Of a stretch of 41,623 bases of DNA, positions 14,662 through 22,721 are shown piece after piece. The translations under genes and the position numbers were made by a program. The notes beneath the pieces were generated by a model. The model saw only the letters and a program-made list of their open reading frames with translations. It did not search any database and was not told the DNA's origin. The stretch's first letter is position 1; each line of letters opens with the position of its first letter. The stretch lies in assembly GCF_003347015.1 (NCBI RefSeq), contig NZ_PNFB01000027.1:1-41623 (forward strand). The letters are read 5' to 3'. Source of the stretch: Brachybacterium sp. YJGR34. GTDB taxonomy: Bacteria; Actinomycetota; Actinomycetes; Actinomycetales; Dermabacteraceae.

Positions 14662-15309
14662 TCAGATGATCTTCGGGTAGGAGATCAGCAGGACCACCCC
14701 GATGACGAGGAAGACCGCGGCCAGTGCCAGGACGCCGTAGGACAGCCGCGCGGAGCGCAGCTTCTGCGAGATCGCGCTGAAGAACAGCACCAGCGCGAAC
14801 AGCACGGTCAGCAGCGTGTAGTTGTCGCCGCGCTGGTTGTAGTCCAGTGCATCCTGATAACGCTGGTCGGCGCGGGCGTCGGCCTCCGCCGCCTCCGCCG
14901 TCCCGGGCGGCACGTACTCCTCCATGACGAAGGGCGATCGGGGCGCCTCGGGATTCTCCAGCGGCTCCGTGGCGATCCAGGCCTCGAAGGCGACGGCGAA
15001 GTGGTCGGTGAACCGCGTCTGCACGAACTCCTCGCGCTCCGCATCGCCGGTCGAGACCGCCTCGATGTAGGAGCCGAAGATCTGCAGGTCGAAGTTCCGC
15101 GCCGATTCGGCCCGGGTCTCGTGGCGCGAGGCCTCGACCCGTGCCGACGAGGCATTGGAGAAGGCGATGGACATCTCCCCGCCCCACTTGCTCGACTCGA
15201 AGCCGCTCCATGCGGTGAGCACGGCGGTCACGGCCAGCAGGACCACGGAGATGTAGTCCTTGAGGTCGGGGGTGTCCTCGCCGATCGTCCGATCGACATC
15301 GGTGTTCAT
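14662..15309 (-). CDS. Conserved membrane protein with three membrane segments
   Basis: 215 residues from ATG 15309. One membrane segment near residues 20-37 (YISVVLLAVTAVLTAWSGFE) is followed by SSKWGGEMSIAFSNASSARV and a ~110-residue helical, charged domain, then two more segments (LLTVLFALVLFFSAIS and LALAAVFLVIGVVLLISY) at the C-terminus. The WSG-F-x-S-x-K-W-x-G motif after the first segment followed by an Ala/Ser/Arg helix recalls DUF4337-like proteins, but I cannot assign it firmly. It follows the SHOCT gene by 22 bases on the same strand, so the two are very likely one operon. Confidence 0.65.
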   Translation of the reverse strand: MNTDVDRTIGEDTPDLKDYISVVLLAVTAVLTAWSGFESSKWGGEMSIAFSNASSARVEASRHETRAESARNFDLQIFGSYIEAVSTGDAEREEFVQTRFTDHFAVAFEAWIATEPLENPEAPRSPFVMEEYVPPGTAEAAEADARADQRYQDALDYNQRGDNYTLLTVLFALVLFFSAISQKLRSARLSYGVLALAAVFLVIGVVLLISYPKII

Positions 15310-15331
15310 GGGCGTGTCGTCCTCGCTCGGC

Positions 15332-15721
15332 TCAGGAGCCGAGGATCTTGGCCTTCTGCGTCTCGAACTCCCGCAGCGTCAGCTCGCCGTCCTCGCGGAG
15401 CTTGATGAGCTTCTCGAGCTCGGCCGAGGCGCTGGGCCACGGGGCCGGCGGCTGCTCCGGGGTGCTCTGCGCCGTGGGGATCCCCGTGGTGCGCGCGAGG
15501 CCGCGGGCGCTGAGCCGACCGCCGAAGGCGACCAGGTAGATCAGGCTGCCCAGGAACGGCAGGACGATGAGGAAGAAGGTCCACAGGGCCTTGGCCCATC
15601 CCGAGAAGTCGTCGCGCTGCAGCACGTCGACGACCAGGGAGATGAGCAGCCAGATCCATGCCAGCAGCATGAAGAACCACAGCATCAGGATCAGAAGGTT
15701 GACGAGGGGGAAGCCCTCCAT
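15332..15721 (-). CDS. SHOCT-domain membrane protein (PLDc_N-like N-terminus)
   Basis: 129 residues, ATG 15721 behind GAGGAG. Two membrane segments (LLILMLWFFMLLAWIWLLIS and ALWTFFLIVLPFLGSLIYLV) form a PLDc_N-like unit at residues 7-65; a Pro-rich linker leads to a C-terminal SHOCT domain (ELEKLIKLREDGELTLREFE, residues ~101-120), a short helical pair thought to mediate oligomerisation. Such proteins are abundant in actinobacteria and often sit beside DUF6325 and stress genes. First gene of a two-gene operon; an exact TCACC-N7-GGTGA dyad lies 92 bases upstream. Confidence 0.88.
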   Translation of the reverse strand: MEGFPLVNLLILMLWFFMLLAWIWLLISLVVDVLQRDDFSGWAKALWTFFLIVLPFLGSLIYLVAFGGRLSARGLARTTGIPTAQSTPEQPPAPWPSASAELEKLIKLREDGELTLREFETQKAKILGS

Positions 15722-15812
15722 GATGTTCTCCTCTATAGGCAGTGGGCGTGCACGAGGGTGCCGTGCGAGTCTCCGCCCCTGATGATGGTCGTCGGGCGGA
15801 GTCCGGCGGGGC

Positions 15813-15829
15813 TCACCTTTTTGGGGTGA
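15813..15829. promoter_or_regulatory. TCACC-N7-GGTGA dyad upstream of SHOCT operon
   Basis: TCACCTTTTTGGGGTGA is an exact copy of the half-site pair TCACC...GGTGA with a seven-base spacer, located in the gap between the upstream SulP gene (stop 15987) and the SHOCT gene (start 15721). The other exact copy is at 21049-21065. Confidence 0.45.
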
Positions 15830-15986
15830 AGCGTGCAGAACGTGCGCCGGACGCGCTCGCCGCCCCGATCGAGGGCAGGGAGCGCCGCCGGTGCGTCGGC
15901 GCGCCGGCGATGCCGCAGAGTACCAGGCGCCGGGGCGCTTCGACCCGCCCCGCCCGGCCGCGCGGCGGGGAGACCGACGGCGCGGG

Positions 15987-17708
15987 TCAGGCCCCGTCCG
16001 GTGCGGACGGCGAGCTCCGCGCGAGCCGTCGTCCCTCGGCGATCCGATAGGCCTCTCCCACGGTCGCGAGCACGGCCCCGGAATCGTCGACGATCGCTCC
16101 CTTGAGGTGCTCGGACAGTCCGCTGCGGTCCAGGTGCTCGTGCAGCTCGGCGGGCACCCCGCAGAGCACCACCTCGATGCCGGCCTCGTGCCATCGGGTC
16201 AGGAGCGTGTCGAGCGATTCGAGGAAGGTCGTCGAGGGGATGCCGGCGGAACCCCGCAGCGAGATCACGAGCCCGGCGTCGTGCGTGTCGGCGGTCCGCG
16301 GCCACTCCTCCTGCAGGCGGTTCACCTCGGCGAAGAAGCCGGTTCCGGCGTAGTGCAGGACGGTGGTCCGGCCGCTGGGCAGCTCGGCGGGGGCGGGTTC
16401 GGTCCGGAAGTCGCCGTCTCCGGTGCGCACCAGCTCCACGATCCGACCGCGCTCGGCGACCTGCACCGCGAACAGCACGATCGACAGGGCCGCGCCGAGG
16501 AAGATCGCCTGCTGCAGCGGCAGCTCGGTGGTCGCCGCGAAGGTCACGATCATGGCCGTGGCCGACAGCCGCGAGGTGCGCGTGACGAGCCGGATGTCGT
16601 GCCACCGTCCCCGGATCAGCTCGCCGCCGATGACCAGCAGCAGGCCTCCGATGACGGGCATCGGGATGAGGCCGGCGACCGGCCCGACGGTGACGACGAT
16701 GAGGATCAGCCAGATGCCGCTGAAGACGCCCGCCCAGCGCGTCTGCGCGCCGCTGCTGGTGGCGACGCCCGTGCGCGAGAGCGAGCCGCCCACCGGCAGC
16801 GCCCCGAAGAAGCCGCCGGCGACGTTCGCGGCGCCCTGGGCGACGAAGTCCTTCGAGACGTCGGTGCGCGAGCCATCGGGGTTGGGCACCGCCGAGCCGA
16901 TCCCGGACGCCTGGGCGAGCGCGACCAGGGCGATCGCGAAGGACCCGGCCGCCAGTGCCGGCAGGGATGCCAGGTCCGGCAGCGTGAACGGCGGCAGCGA
17001 GCGCGGGATCGCGGCGATGTCGGAGACCTTCTCGACGCCGATCCCCGCGACCCCCACGACCACCGTGACCAGGACGAGGCTGAGGAGCGTGGCGGCCTTG
17101 CGGAGCCGCTTGATGCGCACCATGACGGCCCAGGCCGCGACGGTGGAGAGGGACACGAGCAGCGTGGGCACGTCCCACTCGCCGACGTGCAGGAGCGACT
17201 CGACGAACTTGCCGATCGTGTTGTGCGCCTGAGGGGCGTATCCCGTGGCGTCGTGCAGCACGCCGGCGACGATCTGCAGCGCGATCCCCGCGGTGAAGCC
17301 CGTCATCACGGCGGTCGAGACGAACGACATCACGGCCCCCAGGCGCAGGAGGCCCAGGAGCGCCATCCAGAGTCCGGTCATGACGGTCATGGCGGCGATC
17401 GCACCGACGTCGCCGGGATCCAGGCCCGCGTCGGACAGCACGCTGTGGGCCGTCAGCACGATGGCGCTGGTCAGCGTCGTCACCATCAGCACGGTGCGGG
17501 AGAAGAAGGCGCCGATGACCGTCGGCACGGCACCCGACCAGAGTCCGAGCGGCGCGGCGAAGCCGCCGACGGTGGCGTAGGCCATGCCCTCCGGGATCGA
17601 GAACAGTCCGGTGACGAGACCCGCGGCGACATCGCGCGAGGTCGGCCGGCCGAACCTCGGCGCGTCCCGGCGGCGCGAGGTCTCGTCGGCCCCTCCGCGC
17701 GCCCTCAC
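15987..17708 (-). CDS. SulP-family anion transporter with STAS domain
   Basis: 573 residues. The SLC26/SulP membrane domain runs from about residue 22 to 420: DVAAGLVTGLFSIPEGMAYA, then TVGGFAAPLGLWSGAVPTVI, MTGFTAGIALQIVAG, VAQGAANVAGGFFGALPVGG with SLSRTGVATSSGAQTRWAG. A cytoplasmic STAS domain (about 450-560: TTVLHYAGTGFFAEVNRLQE, LVISLRGSAGIPSTTFLESL) follows. Transported anion unknown: sulfate, bicarbonate, chloride or dicarboxylates are all possible in this family. The GTG start at 17708 sits behind GGGAG. It lies 196 bases downstream of the ClC gene on the same strand and is the second SulP of the cluster. Confidence 0.93.
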   Translation of the reverse strand: MRARGGADETSRRRDAPRFGRPTSRDVAAGLVTGLFSIPEGMAYATVGGFAAPLGLWSGAVPTVIGAFFSRTVLMVTTLTSAIVLTAHSVLSDAGLDPGDVGAIAAMTVMTGLWMALLGLLRLGAVMSFVSTAVMTGFTAGIALQIVAGVLHDATGYAPQAHNTIGKFVESLLHVGEWDVPTLLVSLSTVAAWAVMVRIKRLRKAATLLSLVLVTVVVGVAGIGVEKVSDIAAIPRSLPPFTLPDLASLPALAAGSFAIALVALAQASGIGSAVPNPDGSRTDVSKDFVAQGAANVAGGFFGALPVGGSLSRTGVATSSGAQTRWAGVFSGIWLILIVVTVGPVAGLIPMPVIGGLLLVIGGELIRGRWHDIRLVTRTSRLSATAMIVTFAATTELPLQQAIFLGAALSIVLFAVQVAERGRIVELVRTGDGDFRTEPAPAELPSGRTTVLHYAGTGFFAEVNRLQEEWPRTADTHDAGLVISLRGSAGIPSTTFLESLDTLLTRWHEAGIEVVLCGVPAELHEHLDRSGLSEHLKGAIVDDSGAVLATVGEAYRIAEGRRLARSSPSAPDGA

Positions 17709-17806
17709 GCCCGCTCCCGCCCCGACGGCTGCGGCCCGGGACGCCGGCGCTCCTCAGGATCCGGTGCGTGCACGTGCGCGAGGGGAGAGGGGGTCATGCG
17801 CCACAT
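17705..17806 (-). CDS. Possible 33-aa leader ORF ahead of SulP gene
   Basis: ATG 17806 opens 33 codons (MWRMTPSPLAHVHAPDPEER, then RRPGPQPSGRERA) whose TGA overlaps the GTG start of the SulP gene as GTGA. This could couple translation of the transporter to the short ORF. There is no clear ribosome-binding site in front of it and nothing recognisable in the peptide, so it may equally be chance. Confidence 0.2.
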   Translation of the reverse strand: MWRMTPSPLAHVHAPDPEERRRPGPQPSGRERA

Positions 17807-17904
17807 GGTGGCATGTCCACGAGACCCGCGCACCGGGTGCCGGGCGGGGTGGGGGAGCAGGGGCCGTCGCGGGCCCCGGGCCGTCGCCGCGAGCGGGCCG
17901 CGGA

Positions 17905-19242
17905 TCATGACGACGCCGTGGGCCGGTGCCGGGCGAGGGCCCGGAACTCGGGACCTCCGGCGGCCGGCGCCGGGACGAGCATCTCCGGGAGCAGTCGGGC
18001 GACGAGCCACAGCGGGGCGAGCGTCAGGCACAGCAGCGGCAGCAGCTGCACGTCGCCGACCACCACGGCCGCCATGAACAGGGCGATCCAGCCGTCGCGG
18101 TCGACGGCGATCACGGCGCCCATGACTCCGGCCGCGACGGCGACGGCCGGATGCACGGCCGGCAGCAGCTCGGTCGCCGCGAGTCCCAGGGCGACGCCGA
18201 CGAACACCGCGGGGAAGACGCGACCGCCGCGGAAGCCCGCCGCGGTGGCGACGACGAGGGCCGCGACCTTGACCACCGCGAGGGCCAGGATCTGGTGCCA
18301 GGCGCGCTCGTCCGCCGTCTCGGCGAGCTGCTGCATCTCGTCGAGCCCCTTGAACAGGGTCAGCGGTCCGCCCAGCACGCCGAGGACGCCCAGGACGAGC
18401 CCGCCGAGCCCGAGGGCGAGCACGGGGCTGCCGATCGTGTGGACCACGCGGTGCACGATCGGCAGGGCGGAGGCGCCGAGGGCGACCAGCAGCGCCGCGA
18501 CGATCGCGAGCGCCGGTGCCGTCAGCAGGTCCCACCCCGACGGGGCGAGATAGGCGGCGACATCGACCGAGAAGCTCGGGGCACCGACCGCGTACGCCGT
18601 TACCGAACCGGCCCCGGCGGTGACCAGCGGCAGGAAGAGCCGGTCGAACACCCGGCGTCCGTCGGACCCGCGCTCGGCGAACGCCTCGGTGATCAGGAGC
18701 GCGGCGGCCACGGGTGTCGCGAACAGCGCGCCGATGGTGCCGGAGGTCGCGAGCACGGTCGGACGGGCCGGGTCGACGGCGGTGCGCGCACGGCGGGAGA
18801 CCAGCCAGACGGCGAGCGCCACGTTCAGCGCGATGATCGGGTTCTCGGGGCCCAGGCTGACGCCGCCGGCGAGACCGAGGACGAGGGCGAGGGCGAGCCC
18901 GGGCAGCGCGTGCACGGGCAGAGGAGGGGCGACCATGCCGGTCGTGGCCGGGTCGTTGCCGGCGTGACCCGGAGTCCACCGGACCGTCGCGCCGACGAGC
19001 AGTCCCGTCACGGTGAGCACGCCGACGGTCCACCACCAGGGCAGTCCGTCCGCTCCCGCGAGACCCCACGCGCCGGGCAGCTCCTCCCAGATCGCCACCT
19101 GCAGGCGCTCGGCCAGCCAGGACAGCGCCACCAGCGTGACGGCGCACATCACGCCGATCAGCAGCGCCAGGGGCACGGTGCGCAGCAGCTCCGCGCTGGT
19201 GGGCGTGCGGACCGGCACGGGCCCTCCCGGGCGGCCGGTCAT
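17905..19242 (-). CDS. ClC-family chloride channel/antiporter
   Basis: 445 residues with about ten to twelve membrane helices. Family motifs: GGVSLGPENPIIALNVALAV, equivalent to the G-K/R-E-G-P filter region but with Glu after GP as in one bacterial subgroup, and AGFRGGRVFPAVFVGVALGL, the GxFxP filter motif. TSGTIGALFATPVAAALLIT fits the helix following the filter. No CBS domains are seen. ATG 19242 overlaps the stop of the upstream SulP gene by four bases (ATGA), so the two are translationally coupled. Chloride or another halide is the likely ion; the Glu placement leaves channel versus exchanger open. Confidence 0.92.
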   Translation of the reverse strand: MTGRPGGPVPVRTPTSAELLRTVPLALLIGVMCAVTLVALSWLAERLQVAIWEELPGAWGLAGADGLPWWWTVGVLTVTGLLVGATVRWTPGHAGNDPATTGMVAPPLPVHALPGLALALVLGLAGGVSLGPENPIIALNVALAVWLVSRRARTAVDPARPTVLATSGTIGALFATPVAAALLITEAFAERGSDGRRVFDRLFLPLVTAGAGSVTAYAVGAPSFSVDVAAYLAPSGWDLLTAPALAIVAALLVALGASALPIVHRVVHTIGSPVLALGLGGLVLGVLGVLGGPLTLFKGLDEMQQLAETADERAWHQILALAVVKVAALVVATAAGFRGGRVFPAVFVGVALGLAATELLPAVHPAVAVAAGVMGAVIAVDRDGWIALFMAAVVVGDVQLLPLLCLTLAPLWLVARLLPEMLVPAPAAGGPEFRALARHRPTASS

Positions 19243-21014
19243 CGGTCCCCGCCGTCCCTCGGCTCCGGGGGTGGTCCGCTCTCCGCATCGGGGGCGGGGG
19301 GATCGGCGTCGTGGGTGACGAGCCAGGTGCGGGCCTCGGCGAGCGCCCGGTTCGTCGACTCCCCGATCAGCCCGGTCGCGGTGAGCGCCTGCACCGGTCC
19401 GGTCAGGTCCATGCCGCCGGCGCGCTCGGCCTGCTCCAGCAGCTGTGGGTCCAGGCCGGAGAGATAGAGCCGTCCGCCGTGGGCGGCGAGCTGGCGGGCG
19501 TAGTCCGCCATCATCCGGTAGAAGGTCGCCCCGAGGGCGGTGCGCCCGTGGAGTCGGATGATCACGGCCGCGCCCTCGGCGCCTGTGGGATCGGGAAGAC
19601 GTGCCTGCATGGTCTTCGACCCGGCGTAGAGCAGGCTGCCGTAGACGTCCAGCACCGTGGGCTGGTGGCTGGTGAGCGTTCGCGGCGCCGGCCTCTCCCG
19701 GAACCGACCGTCCGGCAGCGGCTCGAGCTCGACGACCTTCAGATCGTTGGTCTCCTGGTTCAGCTGCATCACCAGCGACAGCGCCACGCCGATGCCGACG
19801 GCGGCCGCGACCGGGAGGAACAGCGTGGCGAGGAACGTGGTGCCCATGGCGACCTTCGAGGTCAGCGCGGTGCGCCAGATGACCTTGAGCGTGGCGGGTT
19901 TGATCGCGCCGATCGCGGCGAAGATCAGCACACCCGCCAGTACGGGCTCGGGCACGAGGCCGACGAGCCCGGAGAACAGCACCACGATCGGCAGCAGCAG
20001 CAGGCCGGAGAGGATCGCTGCCCAGCGGGTGCGGGCGCCCACCGCGACGTTCAGCGCGGTGCCGCTGACGGAGCCGCCGACGGGCTGACCGCGGAACAGA
20101 CCCACCGCGACGTTCGCGATCCCCTGCGCGATGAAGTCGCGGTTCGTGCTCGAGGGCTCGCCGCCCTCGTTGGGGGAGGACTCGCTGACCCCCGCCCCCT
20201 GGACGAGGACGATGACCGCGACGGCGGCGGCGCCGGCGACCAGGTCGACGGAGAGCAGGCCGAGGTCCGGCAGGGCCGGTCGGGGGATGCCGGCGGGGAT
20301 CTCGCCGCCGTCCTGCACCTGGGCGACGCTCTCGAGCCCGGCCAGCACCACCAGGAGGGTGGGCAGGATCAGGGCCGCCAGGGCGCTGACGGAGAAGAAG
20401 CGCGTCCGCTGCAGCCCGTACAGGATCCCGAGCGTGAGCAGCCCGACGACGAAGGTCCACGGATCGATCCGACCCAGGTGCCTCACGAGGTCGAAGGCCT
20501 TGGCGAGGTTGGTGCTGCCGGAGACCTCGGCTCCCGTGAGACCGGAGAGCTGACCGAAGATGATGCTGGCGGCGACACCGGTGAGGAAGCCCGTCATCAC
20601 GGAGTGGGAGACGAAGCGGGCGTACCGGCCCAGGCGCGCGACGCCCGCGACGATCATCAGCGCTCCGCTGATGATCGTCAGCAGGAACAGCGCGGAGGTG
20701 CGGTGCTCCTCGTCGACGGTCGCGAGCGCGGAGCCCGCCGCGAGCGCCGCCGCGGTGGTGGTCCTGACGATCATCATCCTCGTGCTCGAGGTCAGCCCTC
20801 CGACGGCCGGACCGATGATGCTCGAGTACAGCCCGATGACGGGGCTGACCCCGATCAGCGCCGCCGAGGCCATGCCGTCGGGGACGCTGGAGACGGCGCT
20901 GGGCATTGCCGCGATGGTGTCCTGGCGCAGGTGGCGGCGCTCGGGGCGGATGCTGCGCAGCCAGGTGCCGGTGGCGGTGAGCGCACCGGTGACGAGTCTC
21001 GGTCGCTGCTGCAT
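19239..21014 (-). CDS. SulP-family anion transporter with STAS domain
   Basis: 591 residues. Membrane domain about 30-430: DTIAAMPSAVSSVPDGMASA, LIGVSPVIGLYSSIIGPAVG, VSHSVMTGFLTGVAASIIFG, FIAQGIANVAVGLFRGQPVG, GSVSGTALNVAVGARTRWAA. STAS domain about 465-565 (TVLDVYGSLLYAGSKTMQAR, AAVIIRLHGRTALGATFYRM). The two SulP proteins in this cluster are clearly different in sequence, so not a recent duplication. ATG 21014 is preceded by AAGGTGGAGG. First gene of an operon with the ClC gene; a perfect 19-bp dyad sits 34 bases upstream. Substrate unknown. Confidence 0.93.
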   Translation of the reverse strand: MQQRPRLVTGALTATGTWLRSIRPERRHLRQDTIAAMPSAVSSVPDGMASAALIGVSPVIGLYSSIIGPAVGGLTSSTRMMIVRTTTAAALAAGSALATVDEEHRTSALFLLTIISGALMIVAGVARLGRYARFVSHSVMTGFLTGVAASIIFGQLSGLTGAEVSGSTNLAKAFDLVRHLGRIDPWTFVVGLLTLGILYGLQRTRFFSVSALAALILPTLLVVLAGLESVAQVQDGGEIPAGIPRPALPDLGLLSVDLVAGAAAVAVIVLVQGAGVSESSPNEGGEPSSTNRDFIAQGIANVAVGLFRGQPVGGSVSGTALNVAVGARTRWAAILSGLLLLPIVVLFSGLVGLVPEPVLAGVLIFAAIGAIKPATLKVIWRTALTSKVAMGTTFLATLFLPVAAAVGIGVALSLVMQLNQETNDLKVVELEPLPDGRFRERPAPRTLTSHQPTVLDVYGSLLYAGSKTMQARLPDPTGAEGAAVIIRLHGRTALGATFYRMMADYARQLAAHGGRLYLSGLDPQLLEQAERAGGMDLTGPVQALTATGLIGESTNRALAEARTWLVTHDADPPAPDAESGPPPEPRDGGDR

Positions 21015-21349
21015 GCCTCCACCTTCGGCCACGACGGAGTCGGGGACGTCACCCGATCGGGGTGACTGCGTCGCACCGCCTGGAGCATAGACGGCCCACC
21101 GTCCCGGACGGGCGGGCGAGGAGAGCGGCGGCGAGGGGCGGCCGCGGCGACCGAGCGCGGCAGGGCATGGACGACCTGGCGCGAGGGACGGTGGATCCAC
21201 GAGACTGCCGAGGGCGCCGTCGGGAGATTCCGGCGCGGGGCCGTCGCGGGGCGGACCGGTCCATGCAGCACCCCCGGTGCCCCACCCCCGCAGACCACAC
21301 ACCCTGAGCCGCGGCGCCGAGAGCCGCGGACGAGACGTCGGAGGACACG
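21015..21349. other. Divergent intergenic region (SulP operon / GNAT gene)
   Basis: No supported gene in this gap. It contains the 19-bp dyad at 21048-21066 and, on the minus strand, TATGCT (21089-21084) as a possible -10 for the SulP operon. The open frames seen here have no ribosome-binding site or recognisable product. Confidence 0.55.
21048..21066. promoter_or_regulatory. Perfect 19-bp dyad (GTCACCC-N5-GGGTGAC) before SulP-ClC operon
   Basis: GTCACCCGATCGGGGTGAC has perfect seven-base arms and contains the TCACC-N7-GGTGA core shared with 15813-15829. It lies between TATGCT (21089-21084) and the SulP start at 21014, so in the leader of the transcript if that hexamer is the -10. Confidence 0.55.
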
Positions 21350-21907
21350 ATGGAGATCCACGAGGCCCGCGAGGAGCACCTCCCGGCGATCACCGAGATC
21401 CACAACCACGCCGTCGAGCACACCACGGCGATCTGGAACGACACCCGGGTGGACCTCGCGGACCGCGCACGCTGGCGCGAGGAGCGGCGCCGCGCGGGAT
21501 TCCCCGTCCTGGTCGCGCTCGCCGACGGCGAGGTGCTCGGCTTCGCGAGCTACGGCCCCTTCCGCCCGCATGACGGCTTCCGCCGGACCGTCGAGCACTC
21601 GGTGTACGTGCGCCCGGCGAGCACCGGGCAGGGCGTGGGACGCCGACTCATGGAGGCCCTGCTGGACCGGGCCCGGGCCCACGGCGTCCACGTCATGGTC
21701 GCCGGCATCGATGCGAGCAACACCGCCTCGATCCGATTGCACGAGGCGCTCGGCTTCCGCAGCGTCGGCATGCTGCCGCAGGTGGGATTCAAGTTCGGGC
21801 GCTGGCTGGACCTCGTCTTCCTGCTGCGGCAGCTCGACGACGGCCCGGCGCCCGCGGTCCCCGGGACGTCCTCGGGACCGGAGGACGGCGAGGATCCCCG
21901 GGACTGA
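21350..21907 (+). CDS. GNAT N-acetyltransferase, phosphinothricin-acetyltransferase-like
   Basis: 185 residues, ATG 21350 with CGGAGGA upstream. The pattern is that of Pat/MddA-like GNATs: EHLPAITEIHNHAVEHTTAI, FASYGPFRPHDGFRRTVEHS, VYVRPASTGQGVGRRLMEAL (acetyl-CoA pyrophosphate loop), GIDASNTASIRLHEALGFRS and FKFGRWLDLVFLLRQL. Characterised relatives acetylate phosphinothricin, methionine sulfoximine or methionine sulfone. The last ~18 residues are a variable Pro/Gly/Asp-rich tail. It stands alone, 103 bases before the hydrolase pair. Confidence 0.9.
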   Translation: MEIHEAREEHLPAITEIHNHAVEHTTAIWNDTRVDLADRARWREERRRAGFPVLVALADGEVLGFASYGPFRPHDGFRRTVEHSVYVRPASTGQGVGRRLMEALLDRARAHGVHVMVAGIDASNTASIRLHEALGFRSVGMLPQVGFKFGRWLDLVFLLRQLDDGPAPAVPGTSSGPEDGEDPRD

Positions 21908-22010
21908 CGGTGCGGCCGGCTCCCGGGCATGGCCGGACCTGCCGGGACGTCCCGACGGGCGGTACGCTCCGGGACGGAGACCGGTGACGCGGCGCAGGGG
22001 AGGGGGATCG

Positions 22011-22721
22011 GTGACACGCAGCATCGTGCTGATCCATGCCGTGCGCTCCTCGCGGACCATGTGGAAGGGCCAGAAGCGTCGGCTGCGGGACAAGGGCTAC
22101 GAGGTGATCGCCCCGGATCTTCCCGGGCACGGGCGCCGCCGCGGCGAGCCCTTCACGCTCCGGGGAGCGCTCGCGACGATCGACGAGGCCGTCGAGGCCT
22201 GCGCGGAGCCGCCGCTGCTGGTGGGGCTCTCCCTGGGCGGCTATCTCACCCTGCACTGGGCCGGCACCCGGCCCGACCGTCTCGCCGGGGTGGTCGCCGC
22301 CGACTGCACGATCGTGCCCGGCCCCGCGATGGCCCGGCTCTACGGCCTGTGGATGGCGATGAAGGACTGGATGCCGGGGGACTCCGACGCGCGGATCGCG
22401 CGCTCCTTCGCCCGGCGCCACACCCGGAAGGCCGCCCGGCGCTACTACGGCGGGGGCCGCGCCCACGGAGTGATCCGGACCGTCGTGCGCACCATCGGCG
22501 CGCTCGATCTGCTGGCCGACGTCGCCGCGATCGACGTCCCGCTGACCTTCGTCAACGGCGAGCACGACCCCTTCCGCCGCCATGAGGCCCTCTTCCTCGA
22601 GGTCGCCCGCGACGCGGAGCTGGTGATCCTCGAGGACGCCGGGCACGTCGCGAACCTCTCGCGGCCCAAGCGCTTCACCCGGATCCTCCGCCGCTGCGCG
22701 GCCCAGGGCGTGCCGGCATGA
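22011..22721 (+). CDS. Alpha/beta hydrolase (first of a tandem pair)
   Basis: 236 residues from GTG 22011, with AGGGGAGGGGG just upstream. The fold is clear: SIVLIHAVRSSRTMWKGQKR (oxyanion region, with HAVR in place of HG), APDLPGHGRRRGEPFTL, nucleophile elbow GLSLGGY (Ser near residue 74), acid in NGEHDPF and His in DAGHVANL. The triad is complete. It resembles small esterases or carboxylate hydrolases; substrate unknown. Its stop overlaps the next gene's ATG (ATGA), and that gene encodes a homologue with the same PDLPGHGxRR and LSRPxRFT motifs, so the pair probably arose by duplication. Confidence 0.9.
   Translation: MTRSIVLIHAVRSSRTMWKGQKRRLRDKGYEVIAPDLPGHGRRRGEPFTLRGALATIDEAVEACAEPPLLVGLSLGGYLTLHWAGTRPDRLAGVVAADCTIVPGPAMARLYGLWMAMKDWMPGDSDARIARSFARRHTRKAARRYYGGGRAHGVIRTVVRTIGALDLLADVAAIDVPLTFVNGEHDPFRRHEALFLEVARDAELVILEDAGHVANLSRPKRFTRILRRCAAQGVPA

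Noticed and set aside
17791..17813. GCCAC/GGTGGC inverted repeat upstream of the second SulP gene
   Set aside because: The two arms do not pair across the centre over more than five bases; it is part of the GC-rich background.
15891..18077. 728-codon plus-strand open frame
   Set aside because: Antisense to the SulP gene; the product is an Arg/Gly/Asp-rich sequence without domains.
17905..20460. 851-codon minus frame that includes the ClC protein
   Set aside because: The upstream part is an out-of-frame read of the SulP gene; ClC begins at ATG 19242, which overlaps the SulP stop.
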